The notes under the pieces are model-generated. The model searched no databases. It was not told where the DNA came from and saw only the letters and a program-made list of their open reading frames with translations. From Pseudomonas gingeri (lineage in GTDB: Bacteria; Pseudomonadota; Gammaproteobacteria; Pseudomonadales; Pseudomonadaceae), in the NCBI RefSeq assembly GCF_013386115.1, contig NZ_JACAOR010000011.1, forward strand, positions 248,001 through 312,000: a stretch of 64,000 nucleotides of DNA. The letters are read 5' to 3'. Of this stretch, positions 44,431 through 52,255 are shown in pieces (position 1 is the stretch's first letter; the number at the start of each line of letters is the position of its first letter). Both the position numbers and the translations under genes were made by a program.

Positions 44431-44524
44431 CCCCGTGGGAGCCGGCTTGCTGGCGAGGGTATCGACGCCTTGTGTCTGCCAGACCGTGTCGTCTGTATCG
44501 CCAGCAAGCCGGTTCCCACAGGGG
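44431..44524. repeat. REP doublet (REPIN) inside the RiPP operon
   Basis: CCGTGGGAGCCGGCTTGCTG (continuing GCGA) at 44434-44456 and its reverse complement TCGCCAGCAAGCCGGTTCCC (continuing ACAG) at 44498-44521 form an inverted pair. It separates the second precursor from the DUF692 gene and may reduce readthrough, keeping precursor mRNA above enzyme mRNA. The family differs slightly from that at 15849. Confidence 0.82.
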
Positions 44525-44574
44525 CGTGGTGTTCTTCGGTCGGTCTTCCCTTTCTCTCAAGCCGAGCACGCGCA

Positions 44575-45426
44575 ATGTCCATCTCCATTCCTGTTTTTCC
44601 GGGCTACGGCCTGGGTCTGCGCAAGGAACACTATCGGGATTTCCTGGAGACCGAGGTCCCTGTCGATTTCGTCGAGGTCATCTCCGAGAACTTCATGGTC
44701 GCGGGCGGCCAGCCCCGGCATATCCTGCGCCAGATCCGCGAGCGGCATCCGGTGGCGTTGCATGGCGTGTCGATGTCCATCGGCTCGGCGGACGGGCTCA
44801 ACCCCGACTACCTGCGCCGCCTCAAGGCGCTGGTCGACGAGATCGATCCGCTGTTCGTTTCCGATCACCTGAGCTGGTCGCGCATCGACCGGTTCAACTC
44901 CCATGACCTGTTGCCGGTGCCCTATACCGAAGAGGCCCTGGACAGCGTCTGCCGCAATATTTCCATGGCCCAGGATTTCCTTGGCCGGGCGATGCTGTTC
45001 GAGAACCCGTCGAGCTACCTGGCCTTCGACGGTGCGACGATGACCGAATGGGAGTTCATCGCGCGGATGTCGGAGCGCACCGGCTGCGGGCTGTTGCTCG
45101 ACGTCAACAATATCTTCGTCAGTGCGACCAACCACGGTTTCGACGCATTGGCCTTTCTCGACGGCCTGCCGGCTGATCGCGTGCGACAGATCCACCTGGC
45201 CGGACACAGCCAGGGGGCCGAGTTGCTGATCGACACCCACGACAGTCCGGTCTGCCAGGAAGTCTGGGCACTCTACGCCCTGGCGATTTCACGCTTCGGC
45301 CCGGTCGCCACCATGATCGAGCGGGACGACCGGATCCCGCCGCTGGCCGACCTGCTCAAGGAGCTGGACATGGCCCGTGCCCTCGGCTCGCTGGACACCC
45401 GCGGCTGCTCACGGAGGGCGTCATGA
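44575..45426 (+). CDS. bufB: DUF692 multinuclear non-heme iron oxidative enzyme (BufB/GigA)
   Basis: A 283-residue TIM-barrel enzyme of the DUF692/MNIO family, related to MbnB. Putative iron ligands are in 'EVISENFM' (~residue 37), 'ALHGVSMSIGS' (His ~61), 'LFVSDHLSWS' (~97), 'LLLDVNNIFVSATNHGF' (~180-196) and 'IHLAGHS' (~210). MNIOs use molecular oxygen to convert Cys in precursor peptides to oxazolone- or thiooxazole-type rings. ATG 44575 was chosen because it begins the domain; the frame is open to 44470. It overlaps bufC by 4 bp (ATGA). Its substrates should be the two precursors upstream. Confidence 0.93.
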   Translation: MSISIPVFPGYGLGLRKEHYRDFLETEVPVDFVEVISENFMVAGGQPRHILRQIRERHPVALHGVSMSIGSADGLNPDYLRRLKALVDEIDPLFVSDHLSWSRIDRFNSHDLLPVPYTEEALDSVCRNISMAQDFLGRAMLFENPSSYLAFDGATMTEWEFIARMSERTGCGLLLDVNNIFVSATNHGFDALAFLDGLPADRVRQIHLAGHSQGAELLIDTHDSPVCQEVWALYALAISRFGPVATMIERDDRIPPLADLLKELDMARALGSLDTRGCSRRAS

Positions 45427-46169
45427 ACCTGGCCGAGTTGCAACGCGAGTTCCATCACTGGCTGGTCAGCGCGGACGAGAGTGTCGCGCGACGCCTCGGC
45501 AGCAACGTGGCCGCGGGCTTGGCGGTGTACCAGAACAACTATCGGGCGCAATTGGTGGGCTGCCTGGAACAGGCATTTACGCAATTGCGCCGCTGGCTCG
45601 GCGACGAGGCGTTCCTCGCCGCAGCGGTCAGTCATATCGACCGGCAACCGCCCCACGCCTGGACCCTGGATGCCTATCCCGAGGGCTTTCACGCCAGCCT
45701 GGTGGAGCTGTTCCCGAACAACCCGGATGTCCAGGAACTGGCCTGGATCGAGGCGGCGCTCAATGACGCGTTTGTCGCCGCGGATGCCGAGGCCCTGTCA
45801 CTGGAGGCCCTGGCGACGATCGACTGGGATTCGGCGCGGCTGCGCCTGGCGCCATCCTTGCGCAGCCATGCCCTGACCACCAACGCCGAGGCGATCTGGT
45901 CCGCGTTGTGTGACGAGGTGACACCACCGGAAAGCGAGATGCTCGCCGAACCGGGCGGGGTGATCGTCTGGCGTCGGCAATTCACCTCGCGGCTGCGTCC
46001 GCTGGAGCAACTGGAATACGAAGCCCTGCTGCACCTGCAGGCCAACGGCAGTTTCGCCGCCCTGTGCGAGTGGCTGGTCGAGCGCCTCGGTGAAACCGAG
46101 GGCGTTGCCCGGGCCGGTGCGCTGCTGGCCGGCTGGCTCGCCAGCGAACTGATCGTCGATATCGCCTGA
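45423..46169 (+). CDS. bufC: DUF2063 partner protein (BufC/GigB)
   Basis: A 248-residue protein. The N-terminal DUF2063 domain (residues ~3-95) begins 'LAELQREFHHWLVSADES' and contains 'GLAVYQNNYRAQLVGCLEQAFTQLRRWLGD' in part; the C-terminal half is a MbnC-like region. DUF2063 proteins bind the precursor leader or core and present it to the DUF692 enzyme, forming the MNIO-partner complex. The ATG at 45423 overlaps the bufB stop, which supports complex formation. A Tat-exported hydrolase gene begins 31 bp after its stop. Confidence 0.92.
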   Translation: MNLAELQREFHHWLVSADESVARRLGSNVAAGLAVYQNNYRAQLVGCLEQAFTQLRRWLGDEAFLAAAVSHIDRQPPHAWTLDAYPEGFHASLVELFPNNPDVQELAWIEAALNDAFVAADAEALSLEALATIDWDSARLRLAPSLRSHALTTNAEAIWSALCDEVTPPESEMLAEPGGVIVWRRQFTSRLRPLEQLEYEALLHLQANGSFAALCEWLVERLGETEGVARAGALLAGWLASELIVDIA

Positions 46170-46200
46170 TTCCTGTCCCCCTGATCCGAGGAACCCCATC

Positions 46201-47259
46201 ATGTCCGAGTACCCGTTCAATCGCCGTCGTTTCCTGCTGTCCGCCGCTGCCGGAGCGGCGGCCATCGGCCTGGCGGATATGACCCCGGCACTGGCGTCGG
46301 CGAGCCAGGGCACGGCGCCTTACCAGCATCGGTCGAGCAAGCCGCTGACGCGTTTTCCGATCCGCCAGGTCAGTACCGACCTGCTGGATATCGGCTACCA
46401 CGAGACCGGCCCGGAGAACGGTCGGCCGGTGATCCTGCTGCATGGTTATCCCTACGACATCCACAGTTATGTCGAGGTCGCGCCACTGCTCGCGGCCCAG
46501 GGGTTTCGAGTGGTCGTGCCGCACCTGCGCGGGCACGGCAGCACCCGTTTCCTCGACAGTGCCACGCCACGTTCGGGCCAGCAGGCGGCGCTCGGCCAGG
46601 ATGTGCTGGACCTGATGAATGCGCTGCATATCCCCGAGGCGGTGCTCGCCGGCTACGACTGGGGCGGTCGTGCGGCCTGTGTCGCGGCGGCCTTGCGTCC
46701 GAGTCGCGTGGTCGGCCTGGTCTCGGTCAACAGCTACCTGATCCAGGACATCGCCAAGGCTGCCAGCCCGCTGCCGGCGCATGTCGAATGGGGACTCTGG
46801 TACCAGCATTACTTCCAGACCGAGCGCGGTCGCGCGGGGCTCGAGGCGAACCGTCGCGATATCGCGCGGATCCTCTGGCGCAACAACTCGCCGACCTGGC
46901 ACTTCGATGACCGCACCTTCGACCGCGCGGCCGAGGCCTTTGATAACCCCGACTATGTCGACGTGGTCATCCATTCCTATCGCCATCGCATGGGGCTGGC
47001 GGCGGGTTATCCGGATTACGCCGAGGCCGAGCAGAAGCTCGCGCTGTTGCCGGCGATCAGCGTGCCGGCCATCACCCTCGACGGCGTCGCCGATGGCGTG
47101 ATCGCGGCCACCGACGGCAAGGCCTCGGCGCCGCGTTTCAGCGGTCCGCGCAGTCATCGGCAGGTTCCCGGCGTGGGTCACAACCTGCCCCAGGAAGCCC
47201 CCAAGGTGTTTGCCGACGCCGTGACCGAACTGGTGCACGGCGGCAAATGGCGAACCTGA
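46201..47259 (+). CDS. Tat-exported alpha/beta hydrolase, epoxide-hydrolase type
   Basis: A 352-residue hydrolase. The N-terminus has a twin-arginine signal ('FNRRRFLLSAAAGAAAIG'), so it should be exported folded. Catalytic features are 'ILLHGYPYDIHSY' (HGxP oxyanion motif, ~residue 80) and the nucleophile elbow 'VLAGYDWGGRAACV' with Asp ~residue 153, as in epoxide hydrolases and haloalkane dehalogenases, and a C-terminal His in 'VPGVGHNLPQEAP'. It follows bufC by 31 bp on the same strand. The substrate is unknown. Its proximity to a Cys-peptide-modifying system and a second exported hydrolase suggests that this locus handles a small organic compound as well as metal. Confidence 0.86.
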   Translation: MSEYPFNRRRFLLSAAAGAAAIGLADMTPALASASQGTAPYQHRSSKPLTRFPIRQVSTDLLDIGYHETGPENGRPVILLHGYPYDIHSYVEVAPLLAAQGFRVVVPHLRGHGSTRFLDSATPRSGQQAALGQDVLDLMNALHIPEAVLAGYDWGGRAACVAAALRPSRVVGLVSVNSYLIQDIAKAASPLPAHVEWGLWYQHYFQTERGRAGLEANRRDIARILWRNNSPTWHFDDRTFDRAAEAFDNPDYVDVVIHSYRHRMGLAAGYPDYAEAEQKLALLPAISVPAITLDGVADGVIAATDGKASAPRFSGPRSHRQVPGVGHNLPQEAPKVFADAVTELVHGGKWRT

Positions 47260-47333
47260 TCGGCTGCCCCGGCGCAGCCTGTTGTCCCACCCCTGGTGAT
47301 CCCTCCGTATCCGTGGAGGCAAGGAGATAGAAC

Positions 47334-48668
47334 ATGAACAACACCCTCTCTGAAGCAAGCGCCGCACCGACGCCGGTAGACCGGTTACGCGTCGACAGTT
47401 ACACCCAGGGCCTGATCGGCCCGAGCCAGGCCATGCTCGGCCCGCTGGCCGACGGCGGCACCCTGATCACCGGCACGCCGCCGGGCTGCTGGGGGCCGAT
47501 GATCACGCCGGCCTTCCAGGGCGGCCATGAAGTGACGCAGCCGGTGGCGATTGCCGGCGCCGAAGTGGGCGATGCCGTCGCCCTGAAGATCCGCCGCATG
47601 CGAGTCACTTCCCTGGCGACGTCCTCGGGCGTGATGAGCTTTGTCGAAGGGCGTTATCACGGCGATCCGTTTGTCGCCAAGTTCTGCGCGGCCTGCGGTA
47701 CCGAACATCCGGCCAGCCATGTCGAGGGCATCGGCGAGGACGCGATCCGTTGCAACAACTGCGGTGCGGAAGTCAGTGCGTTTCGTTTCAGCCATGGCTA
47801 CGTGATCGTGCTGGATGCCGAGAACCAGGTCAGTCTCACCGTCAACCAGGCGGTCGCCGACCGGCTGGCGGGCAATGCCGCGCAGATGTCGGCGTTGCCG
47901 GACATGGCGGCACAGCATTCGATCCTGTCACTGGCCCGTGCCGACATTCCGGGACTGGCGGCACACATGCGGCCGTTTCTCGGCAACATCGGCACCACAC
48001 CGTCGCGGGACCTGCCGGACTCGCACAACTGCGCGGATTTCGGCCAGTACCTCGTGGGCGCGCCCCATCGTTATGGCATGACCCATGAGCAACTGCACGA
48101 AGCCAAGACCGACGGCCATATGGACACCAACTCGGTCCGCGAAGGCTGCGTGCTGATCTGCCCGGTGAAAGTGCCGGGGGCCGGCGTGTACATGGGGGAT
48201 ATGCATGCGCAGCAGGGCAATGGCGAAATCGCCGGGCATGCCACCGACGTTTCCGGCGAAACCGAACTGACGGTAGAGGTGATCAAGGGGCTGACGATCG
48301 ATGGCCCGATCCTGTTGCAGAACCTCGATGACCTGCCGCCCATGGCCCGGCCGATGAACGCCGAACAGCGCCAGAAGGTGCGTGAGCTGGGGGCCCTGTG
48401 GGGCCAGCACGAGGTCGAGGAGAGCGGCCCGATCACCTTTATCGGCAGTGGCGTGAACCTCAATGTGGCGACGGAGAACGGTTTGCGTCGTGCCGCTGCG
48501 GCCACCGGCCTGCCCTACGATGAAGTGCTCAATCGTGCCACGCTCAACGGTTCCATCGACATCAGCCGCTTGCCCGGCACCGTACGGGTGACCTTCCTGT
48601 GTCCGTTGCCGGTGCTGGACCGGATGGGCATCGGCCATCTGGTGCGGGAAAAGTATCAGTTGGCCTAG
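47334..48668 (+). CDS. Acetamidase/formamidase-family protein with zinc-ribbon insert
   Basis: A 444-residue protein of the acetamidase/formamidase (FmdA_AmdA) family, with 'PGCWGPMITPAFQGGHEVTQP' in part and 'GCVLICPVKVPGAGVYMGDMHAQQGNGEIAGHA' in part (His and Asp metal-site residues, ~270-300). Cys118, 121, 140 and 143 form a CxxC...CxxC zinc-ribbon-like insert that I do not associate with the standard enzymes. No signal peptide is seen, so it should be cytosolic. It follows the Tat hydrolase by 74 bp and precedes a strong terminator, making it the last gene of the locus. The substrate (formamide, acetamide or another amide) is unknown. Confidence 0.85.
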   Translation: MNNTLSEASAAPTPVDRLRVDSYTQGLIGPSQAMLGPLADGGTLITGTPPGCWGPMITPAFQGGHEVTQPVAIAGAEVGDAVALKIRRMRVTSLATSSGVMSFVEGRYHGDPFVAKFCAACGTEHPASHVEGIGEDAIRCNNCGAEVSAFRFSHGYVIVLDAENQVSLTVNQAVADRLAGNAAQMSALPDMAAQHSILSLARADIPGLAAHMRPFLGNIGTTPSRDLPDSHNCADFGQYLVGAPHRYGMTHEQLHEAKTDGHMDTNSVREGCVLICPVKVPGAGVYMGDMHAQQGNGEIAGHATDVSGETELTVEVIKGLTIDGPILLQNLDDLPPMARPMNAEQRQKVRELGALWGQHEVEESGPITFIGSGVNLNVATENGLRRAAAATGLPYDEVLNRATLNGSIDISRLPGTVRVTFLCPLPVLDRMGIGHLVREKYQLA

Positions 48669-48720
48669 ATCGCCATCACGCAGTGCTCCCTGCAAGTCTG
48701 GATAGACGTCTGTATCCCCG

Positions 48721-48759
48721 GCCCCGATCAGGCTCTTCGATCGGGGCTGTTTTTTTTCG
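48721..48759 (+). terminator. Intrinsic terminator after the RiPP/hydrolase locus
   Basis: GCCCCGATC (48721-48729) pairs with GATCGGGGC (48739-48747) with a 9-base loop, followed by TG and a run of eight T. It lies 52 bp after the acetamidase-family gene and ends the plus-strand locus; the convergent AraC gene stops at 48765. Confidence 0.93.
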
Positions 48760-48764
48760 TCTGC

Positions 48765-49715
48765 TCAATGCCGCTGACCCACAGGCAGGGACGGGTAGGC
48801 GCCGTTGTGCCGGAGCAGAGTCATGGCCGCTCCACGCCGATAGTCGCTGGGCGTCTGGTTCATCTCGAAGCGAAAGTGCCGGTTGAAGTTGGACAGGTTG
48901 CCGTAACCGACTTCGAAGCAGATATCGGCCACCGACATCTCGCTCTGCAGCAACAGCCGACAGGCACGTTGCACCCGCAACTTGCGCATCAGGTCGATGA
49001 AACCGTGCCCGGTGATGCGCTTGAAGAAGCGGGAAAAGCCCGGCTCGCTCATCCCCAGGCGCTGGGCGATGACCGACAGCCGCAGGTCGCCGGTCAGTTC
49101 CGTCAGCAGGTAGTCGAAGGCCTTGTGAATCCGTTCGGAGCTGCGTGCATCCAGGCTCGGGGCATAACAGACGCTGGCCAGCAGATGCACCTCCGGCTCC
49201 GGAGCCTGCACCAGGGTATTGATCAGTTGCAGGAACAGGATCAGGCGCTCCAGGCCCTCGGCGCGGCCAATCTGCTCCATCAGCCGGGCGGCCTGCAGCG
49301 CGGTCGCGCCAGTGAACTCCAGGCCGCGCCGGGCGCGTTCGAACAGGCTCTGCAGGCTCCCCAGTTCCGGTAGCGTGGCACGCAGGGCGAGCAGGGCGGC
49401 GCCGTCGAATTGCAGGACGACATCGCGGCCCACCAGGTACTCGCCGGGCGTCAGGTCGCCGATCCAGTCATGGGGCAGGTCGGGACCGATCAGCGCGACA
49501 TGGCCGGGACCGAACGCACCGATGTAGTCGCCCGCCACCAGCTTGCCGCTGCCATGGCGGATCAGGTGCAGCTCGAATTCGGGATGATGGTTCCAGCGGG
49601 CGAGCGGCGAGGGATAGTCGTGTTCATGCCAGCGAAAGCCGTGGTCGGGTTGCGGCAGGATCACTTCCAGCTCGGCCGGTCGTTGCTCGAACAGGGCTGT
49701 TCGACTGTCAGCCAT
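48765..49715 (-). CDS. mtlR: AraC-family regulator, MtlR-like
   Basis: A 316-residue regulator with an N-terminal cupin domain ('HGFRWHEHDYPSPLARWNHHPEFELHLIRHGSGKLVAGDY' in part, residues ~24-70) and a C-terminal AraC DNA-binding domain ('VIAQRLGMSEPGFSRFFKRITGHGF', 'VADICFEVGYGNLSNFNRHFRFEMNQTPSDYRR' in outline). The N-terminal sequence strongly resembles MtlR, the activator of the mannitol/arabitol/sorbitol operon in P. fluorescens. It is divergent from an MtlE-like binding protein gene, as expected. The gap contains a long inverted repeat that may be its binding site. Confidence 0.82.
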   Translation of the reverse strand: MADSRTALFEQRPAELEVILPQPDHGFRWHEHDYPSPLARWNHHPEFELHLIRHGSGKLVAGDYIGAFGPGHVALIGPDLPHDWIGDLTPGEYLVGRDVVLQFDGAALLALRATLPELGSLQSLFERARRGLEFTGATALQAARLMEQIGRAEGLERLILFLQLINTLVQAPEPEVHLLASVCYAPSLDARSSERIHKAFDYLLTELTGDLRLSVIAQRLGMSEPGFSRFFKRITGHGFIDLMRKLRVQRACRLLLQSEMSVADICFEVGYGNLSNFNRHFRFEMNQTPSDYRRGAAMTLLRHNGAYPSLPVGQRH

Positions 49716-49811
49716 GGCTTGTGCCTCTTGTTGTCATGCAGCTCATTGTCGTGCAGCCCTTGACCATACGCCGTCTCCACCCGGGTTCGCTAGCGCCTGT
49801 CCTGCCCATGA

Positions 49812-49866
49812 CCGGTACTTTTTTGATCGCCGGAGGCTTTGCCGTGGCCGGTTAAAAAAGTATCGG
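49812..49866. promoter_or_regulatory. Long inverted repeat in the mtlR-mtlE gap
   Basis: CCGGTACTTTTTT (49812-49824) and AAAAAAGTATCGG (49854-49866) are inverted with one mismatch and a 29-bp spacer. They lie between the divergent regulator and the binding-protein gene. They may form an AraC-type site or the stem of an old terminator; the symmetric A/T tracts fit both. Confidence 0.45.
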
Positions 49867-50002
49867 AAGGGCATCCCCGATTCGTTTGTCCGCCCCGGTG
49901 GAAGTTGCTGTAATCGAAGCGTCCGCCACCGCTGGCCGGCGTTCGTCCGGCCGTGGTCAACAACAAAAATAACAGTGCCTGGCGCCCAGGCCGGAGAACA
50001 CG

Positions 50003-51319
50003 ATGAAGTTGATTGCCACCGCGCTTGCCCTGTCCGCTGGCCTCTCGGCCGCCTGGGCCTGCCAGGCCGCCGAGACCGTGACCATCGCCACCGTCAACAA
50101 CGGTGACATGATCCGCATGCAACGCCTGTCCAGGGTCTTCGAGCAACAGCACCCCGAGGTGAAGCTGAACTGGGTGGTGCTGGAAGAAAACGTCCTGCGC
50201 CAGCGCCTGACCACCGATATCGCCACCCAGGGCGGCCAGTTCGACGTCTTGACCATCGGCACCTACGAAACACCGCTGTGGGGGGCCAAGCACTGGCTGG
50301 AGCCGATGACCGGGTTGCCCGCCGATTATGATGTCGAGGACATTTTCCCCTCGGTGCGCCAGGGCCTGTCGGTCGGCGGTACGCTGTATGCCTTGCCGTT
50401 CTATGGCGAAAGTACGGTCACCTATTACCGCACCGACCTGTTCAGGCAGGCCGGGTTGAGCATGCCCGAGCATCCGACCTGGACCCAGCTCGGCGAATTC
50501 GCCGCCAGGCTCAATCAGCCGGACAAGGAGCAATACGGCATGTGCCTGCGGGGCAAGGCCGGCTGGGGCGAGAACATGGCGCTGCTGAGCACCATGGCCA
50601 ATGCCTTTGGTGCGCGCTGGTTCAACGAACAGTGGCAGCCGCAGTTGACCAGCCCGGAATGGACCGCCGCCGCCGATTTCTACGTCAATACCCTGAAAAA
50701 ATACGGTCCGCCCGGCGTATCGAGCAATGGCTTCAACGAAACCCTGGCGCTGTTCAACAGCGGCAAGTGTGCGCTGTGGGTCGATGCCAGCGTCGCCGGT
50801 TCCTTCACCACCGACAAGGCGCAGAGCAAGGTGGCCGACGACGTCGGCTTTGTCGCGGCGCCGACGCAGGCGACCGACAAGGGCTCCTCATGGCTGTATG
50901 CCTGGTCGCTGGCAATACCCACCACCTCGCGGCACAAGGAGGCGGCCAAGGCCTTCGTGGCGTGGGCGACCTCCAGGCAATATATCCAGCTGGTCACCGA
51001 CACCGATGGCATCACCAACGTACCGCCGGGCACCCGCCTGTCCACCTACAGCGACGCCTACCTGAAGGCCGCGCCGTTCGCCAGGGTGACCCTGCAGATG
51101 ATGCAGCACGCCGACCCGACGCACCCCTCGGCGCAGCCGGTGCCGTATGTGGGAATCCAGTACGTGACCATTCCCGAGTTCCAGGCCATCGGCACTTCGG
51201 TCGGCAAGTCGTTCTCGGCGGCGCTGACCGGGCAGGTGACGGTCGAGCAGGCCCTGGCCGAAGCCCAGGCCAATACCGAGCGTGAAATGAAACGTGCGGG
51301 TTACCCGAAAAAGGGCTGA
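50003..51319 (+). CDS. Sugar-alcohol ABC transporter binding protein (MtlE-like), without transporter genes
   Basis: A 438-residue extracellular solute-binding protein (family 1) with signal peptide cut near 'WACQAAETV'. It resembles MtlE/SmoE mannitol-sorbitol binding proteins: 'LTTDIATQGGQFDVLTIGTYETPLWGAK' in part (~residues 70-100), 'GTLYALPFYGESTVTYYRTDLF' in part and the C-terminal 'VGIQYVTIPEFQAIGTSVG'. In mtl operons it is followed by mtlF, mtlG and mtlK (permeases and ATPase); here the next gene is an SDR dehydrogenase. An intact transporter elsewhere must supply the membrane part, or the protein acts as an orphan binder. Start: ATG 50003 has a CGGAG box. Confidence 0.86.
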   Translation: MKLIATALALSAGLSAAWACQAAETVTIATVNNGDMIRMQRLSRVFEQQHPEVKLNWVVLEENVLRQRLTTDIATQGGQFDVLTIGTYETPLWGAKHWLEPMTGLPADYDVEDIFPSVRQGLSVGGTLYALPFYGESTVTYYRTDLFRQAGLSMPEHPTWTQLGEFAARLNQPDKEQYGMCLRGKAGWGENMALLSTMANAFGARWFNEQWQPQLTSPEWTAAADFYVNTLKKYGPPGVSSNGFNETLALFNSGKCALWVDASVAGSFTTDKAQSKVADDVGFVAAPTQATDKGSSWLYAWSLAIPTTSRHKEAAKAFVAWATSRQYIQLVTDTDGITNVPPGTRLSTYSDAYLKAAPFARVTLQMMQHADPTHPSAQPVPYVGIQYVTIPEFQAIGTSVGKSFSAALTGQVTVEQALAEAQANTEREMKRAGYPKKG

Positions 51320-51377
51320 TCGCCGGCGCCCGTCGCCGGGCGCATTCCCCCAATCTGACGCAATGGATGAACCCTCA

Positions 51378-52151
51378 ATGAAACGACTGGAAGGCAAGAG
51401 TGCCCTGGTGACCGGTGCTGCCCGTGGTATCGGGCGAGCGTTCGCCCAGGCCTACATCGGCGAAGGCGCCACCGTGGCGATCGCCGACATCGACCTGGCG
51501 CGTGCCCGGGCCACGGCCACCGAACTGGGACCGAACGCTTATGCGGTGAAGATGGACGTGACCGACCAGGGCTCCATCGACGCGGCCATCGCCACGGTGG
51601 TCGGGCATGCCGGCAAGCTGGACATCCTGATCAACAATGCCGCGCTGTTCGACCTGGCGCCGATTACCGAGATCACCCGCGACAGTTATGACCGGTTGTT
51701 CTCGATCAATGTCGCCGGGACCCTGTTCACCCTGCAGGCGGCTGCCCGGCAGATGATCAGCCAGGGCCACGGCGGCAAGATCATCAACATGGCCAGCCAG
51801 GCCGGACGGCGCGGCGAAGCGCTGGTGGCGGTGTATTGCGCCACCAAGGCGGCGGTGATCAGCCTGACGCAATCGGCGGGCCTGAACCTGATCGGCCATC
51901 GCATCAACGTCAATGCCATCGCGCCCGGCGTCGTCGACGGCGAGCACTGGGACGGTGTCGATGCCCTGTTCGCCAGGCATGAGGGGCGGCCGCTGGGGGA
52001 AAAGAAACGACTGGTGGGACAGGAAGTGCCCTATGGCCGCATGGGCACCGCCGAGGACCTGACCGGCATGGCGATCTTCCTGGCCAGTGCCGAGAGCGAC
52101 TTCGTCGTGGCGCAAACCTATAACGTCGACGGCGGCAACTGGATGAGCTAG
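51378..52151 (+). CDS. Short-chain dehydrogenase, sorbitol/polyol dehydrogenase type
   Basis: A 257-residue classical SDR. Signatures are 'ALVTGAARGIGRAFAQAY' (TGxxxGIG, ~residue 12), 'DILINNAALFDL' (NNAG-like, ~85), catalytic Ser in 'INMASQAGRRGE' (~140) and 'YCATKAAV' (YxxxK, ~155-159), and the C-terminal 'NVDGGNWMS'. The sequence resembles the sorbitol dehydrogenases (SmoS/PolS) that oxidise sorbitol to fructose. ATG 51378 gives the typical N-terminus; ATG 51363 would add five residues. It lies 58 bp after the MtlE-like gene, which links the two to uptake and oxidation of a polyol. Confidence 0.88.
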   Translation: MKRLEGKSALVTGAARGIGRAFAQAYIGEGATVAIADIDLARARATATELGPNAYAVKMDVTDQGSIDAAIATVVGHAGKLDILINNAALFDLAPITEITRDSYDRLFSINVAGTLFTLQAAARQMISQGHGGKIINMASQAGRRGEALVAVYCATKAAVISLTQSAGLNLIGHRINVNAIAPGVVDGEHWDGVDALFARHEGRPLGEKKRLVGQEVPYGRMGTAEDLTGMAIFLASAESDFVVAQTYNVDGGNWMS

Positions 52152-52255
52152 CAGCGATCATGAAAACTCGCTGATCGGCGTACAAGGGACTTGGCTCGGC
52201 CCGAGGCACGGTGCTACAAGAATCGCTGAAAACGTTATTCCTTTCAGAGGTCGAT

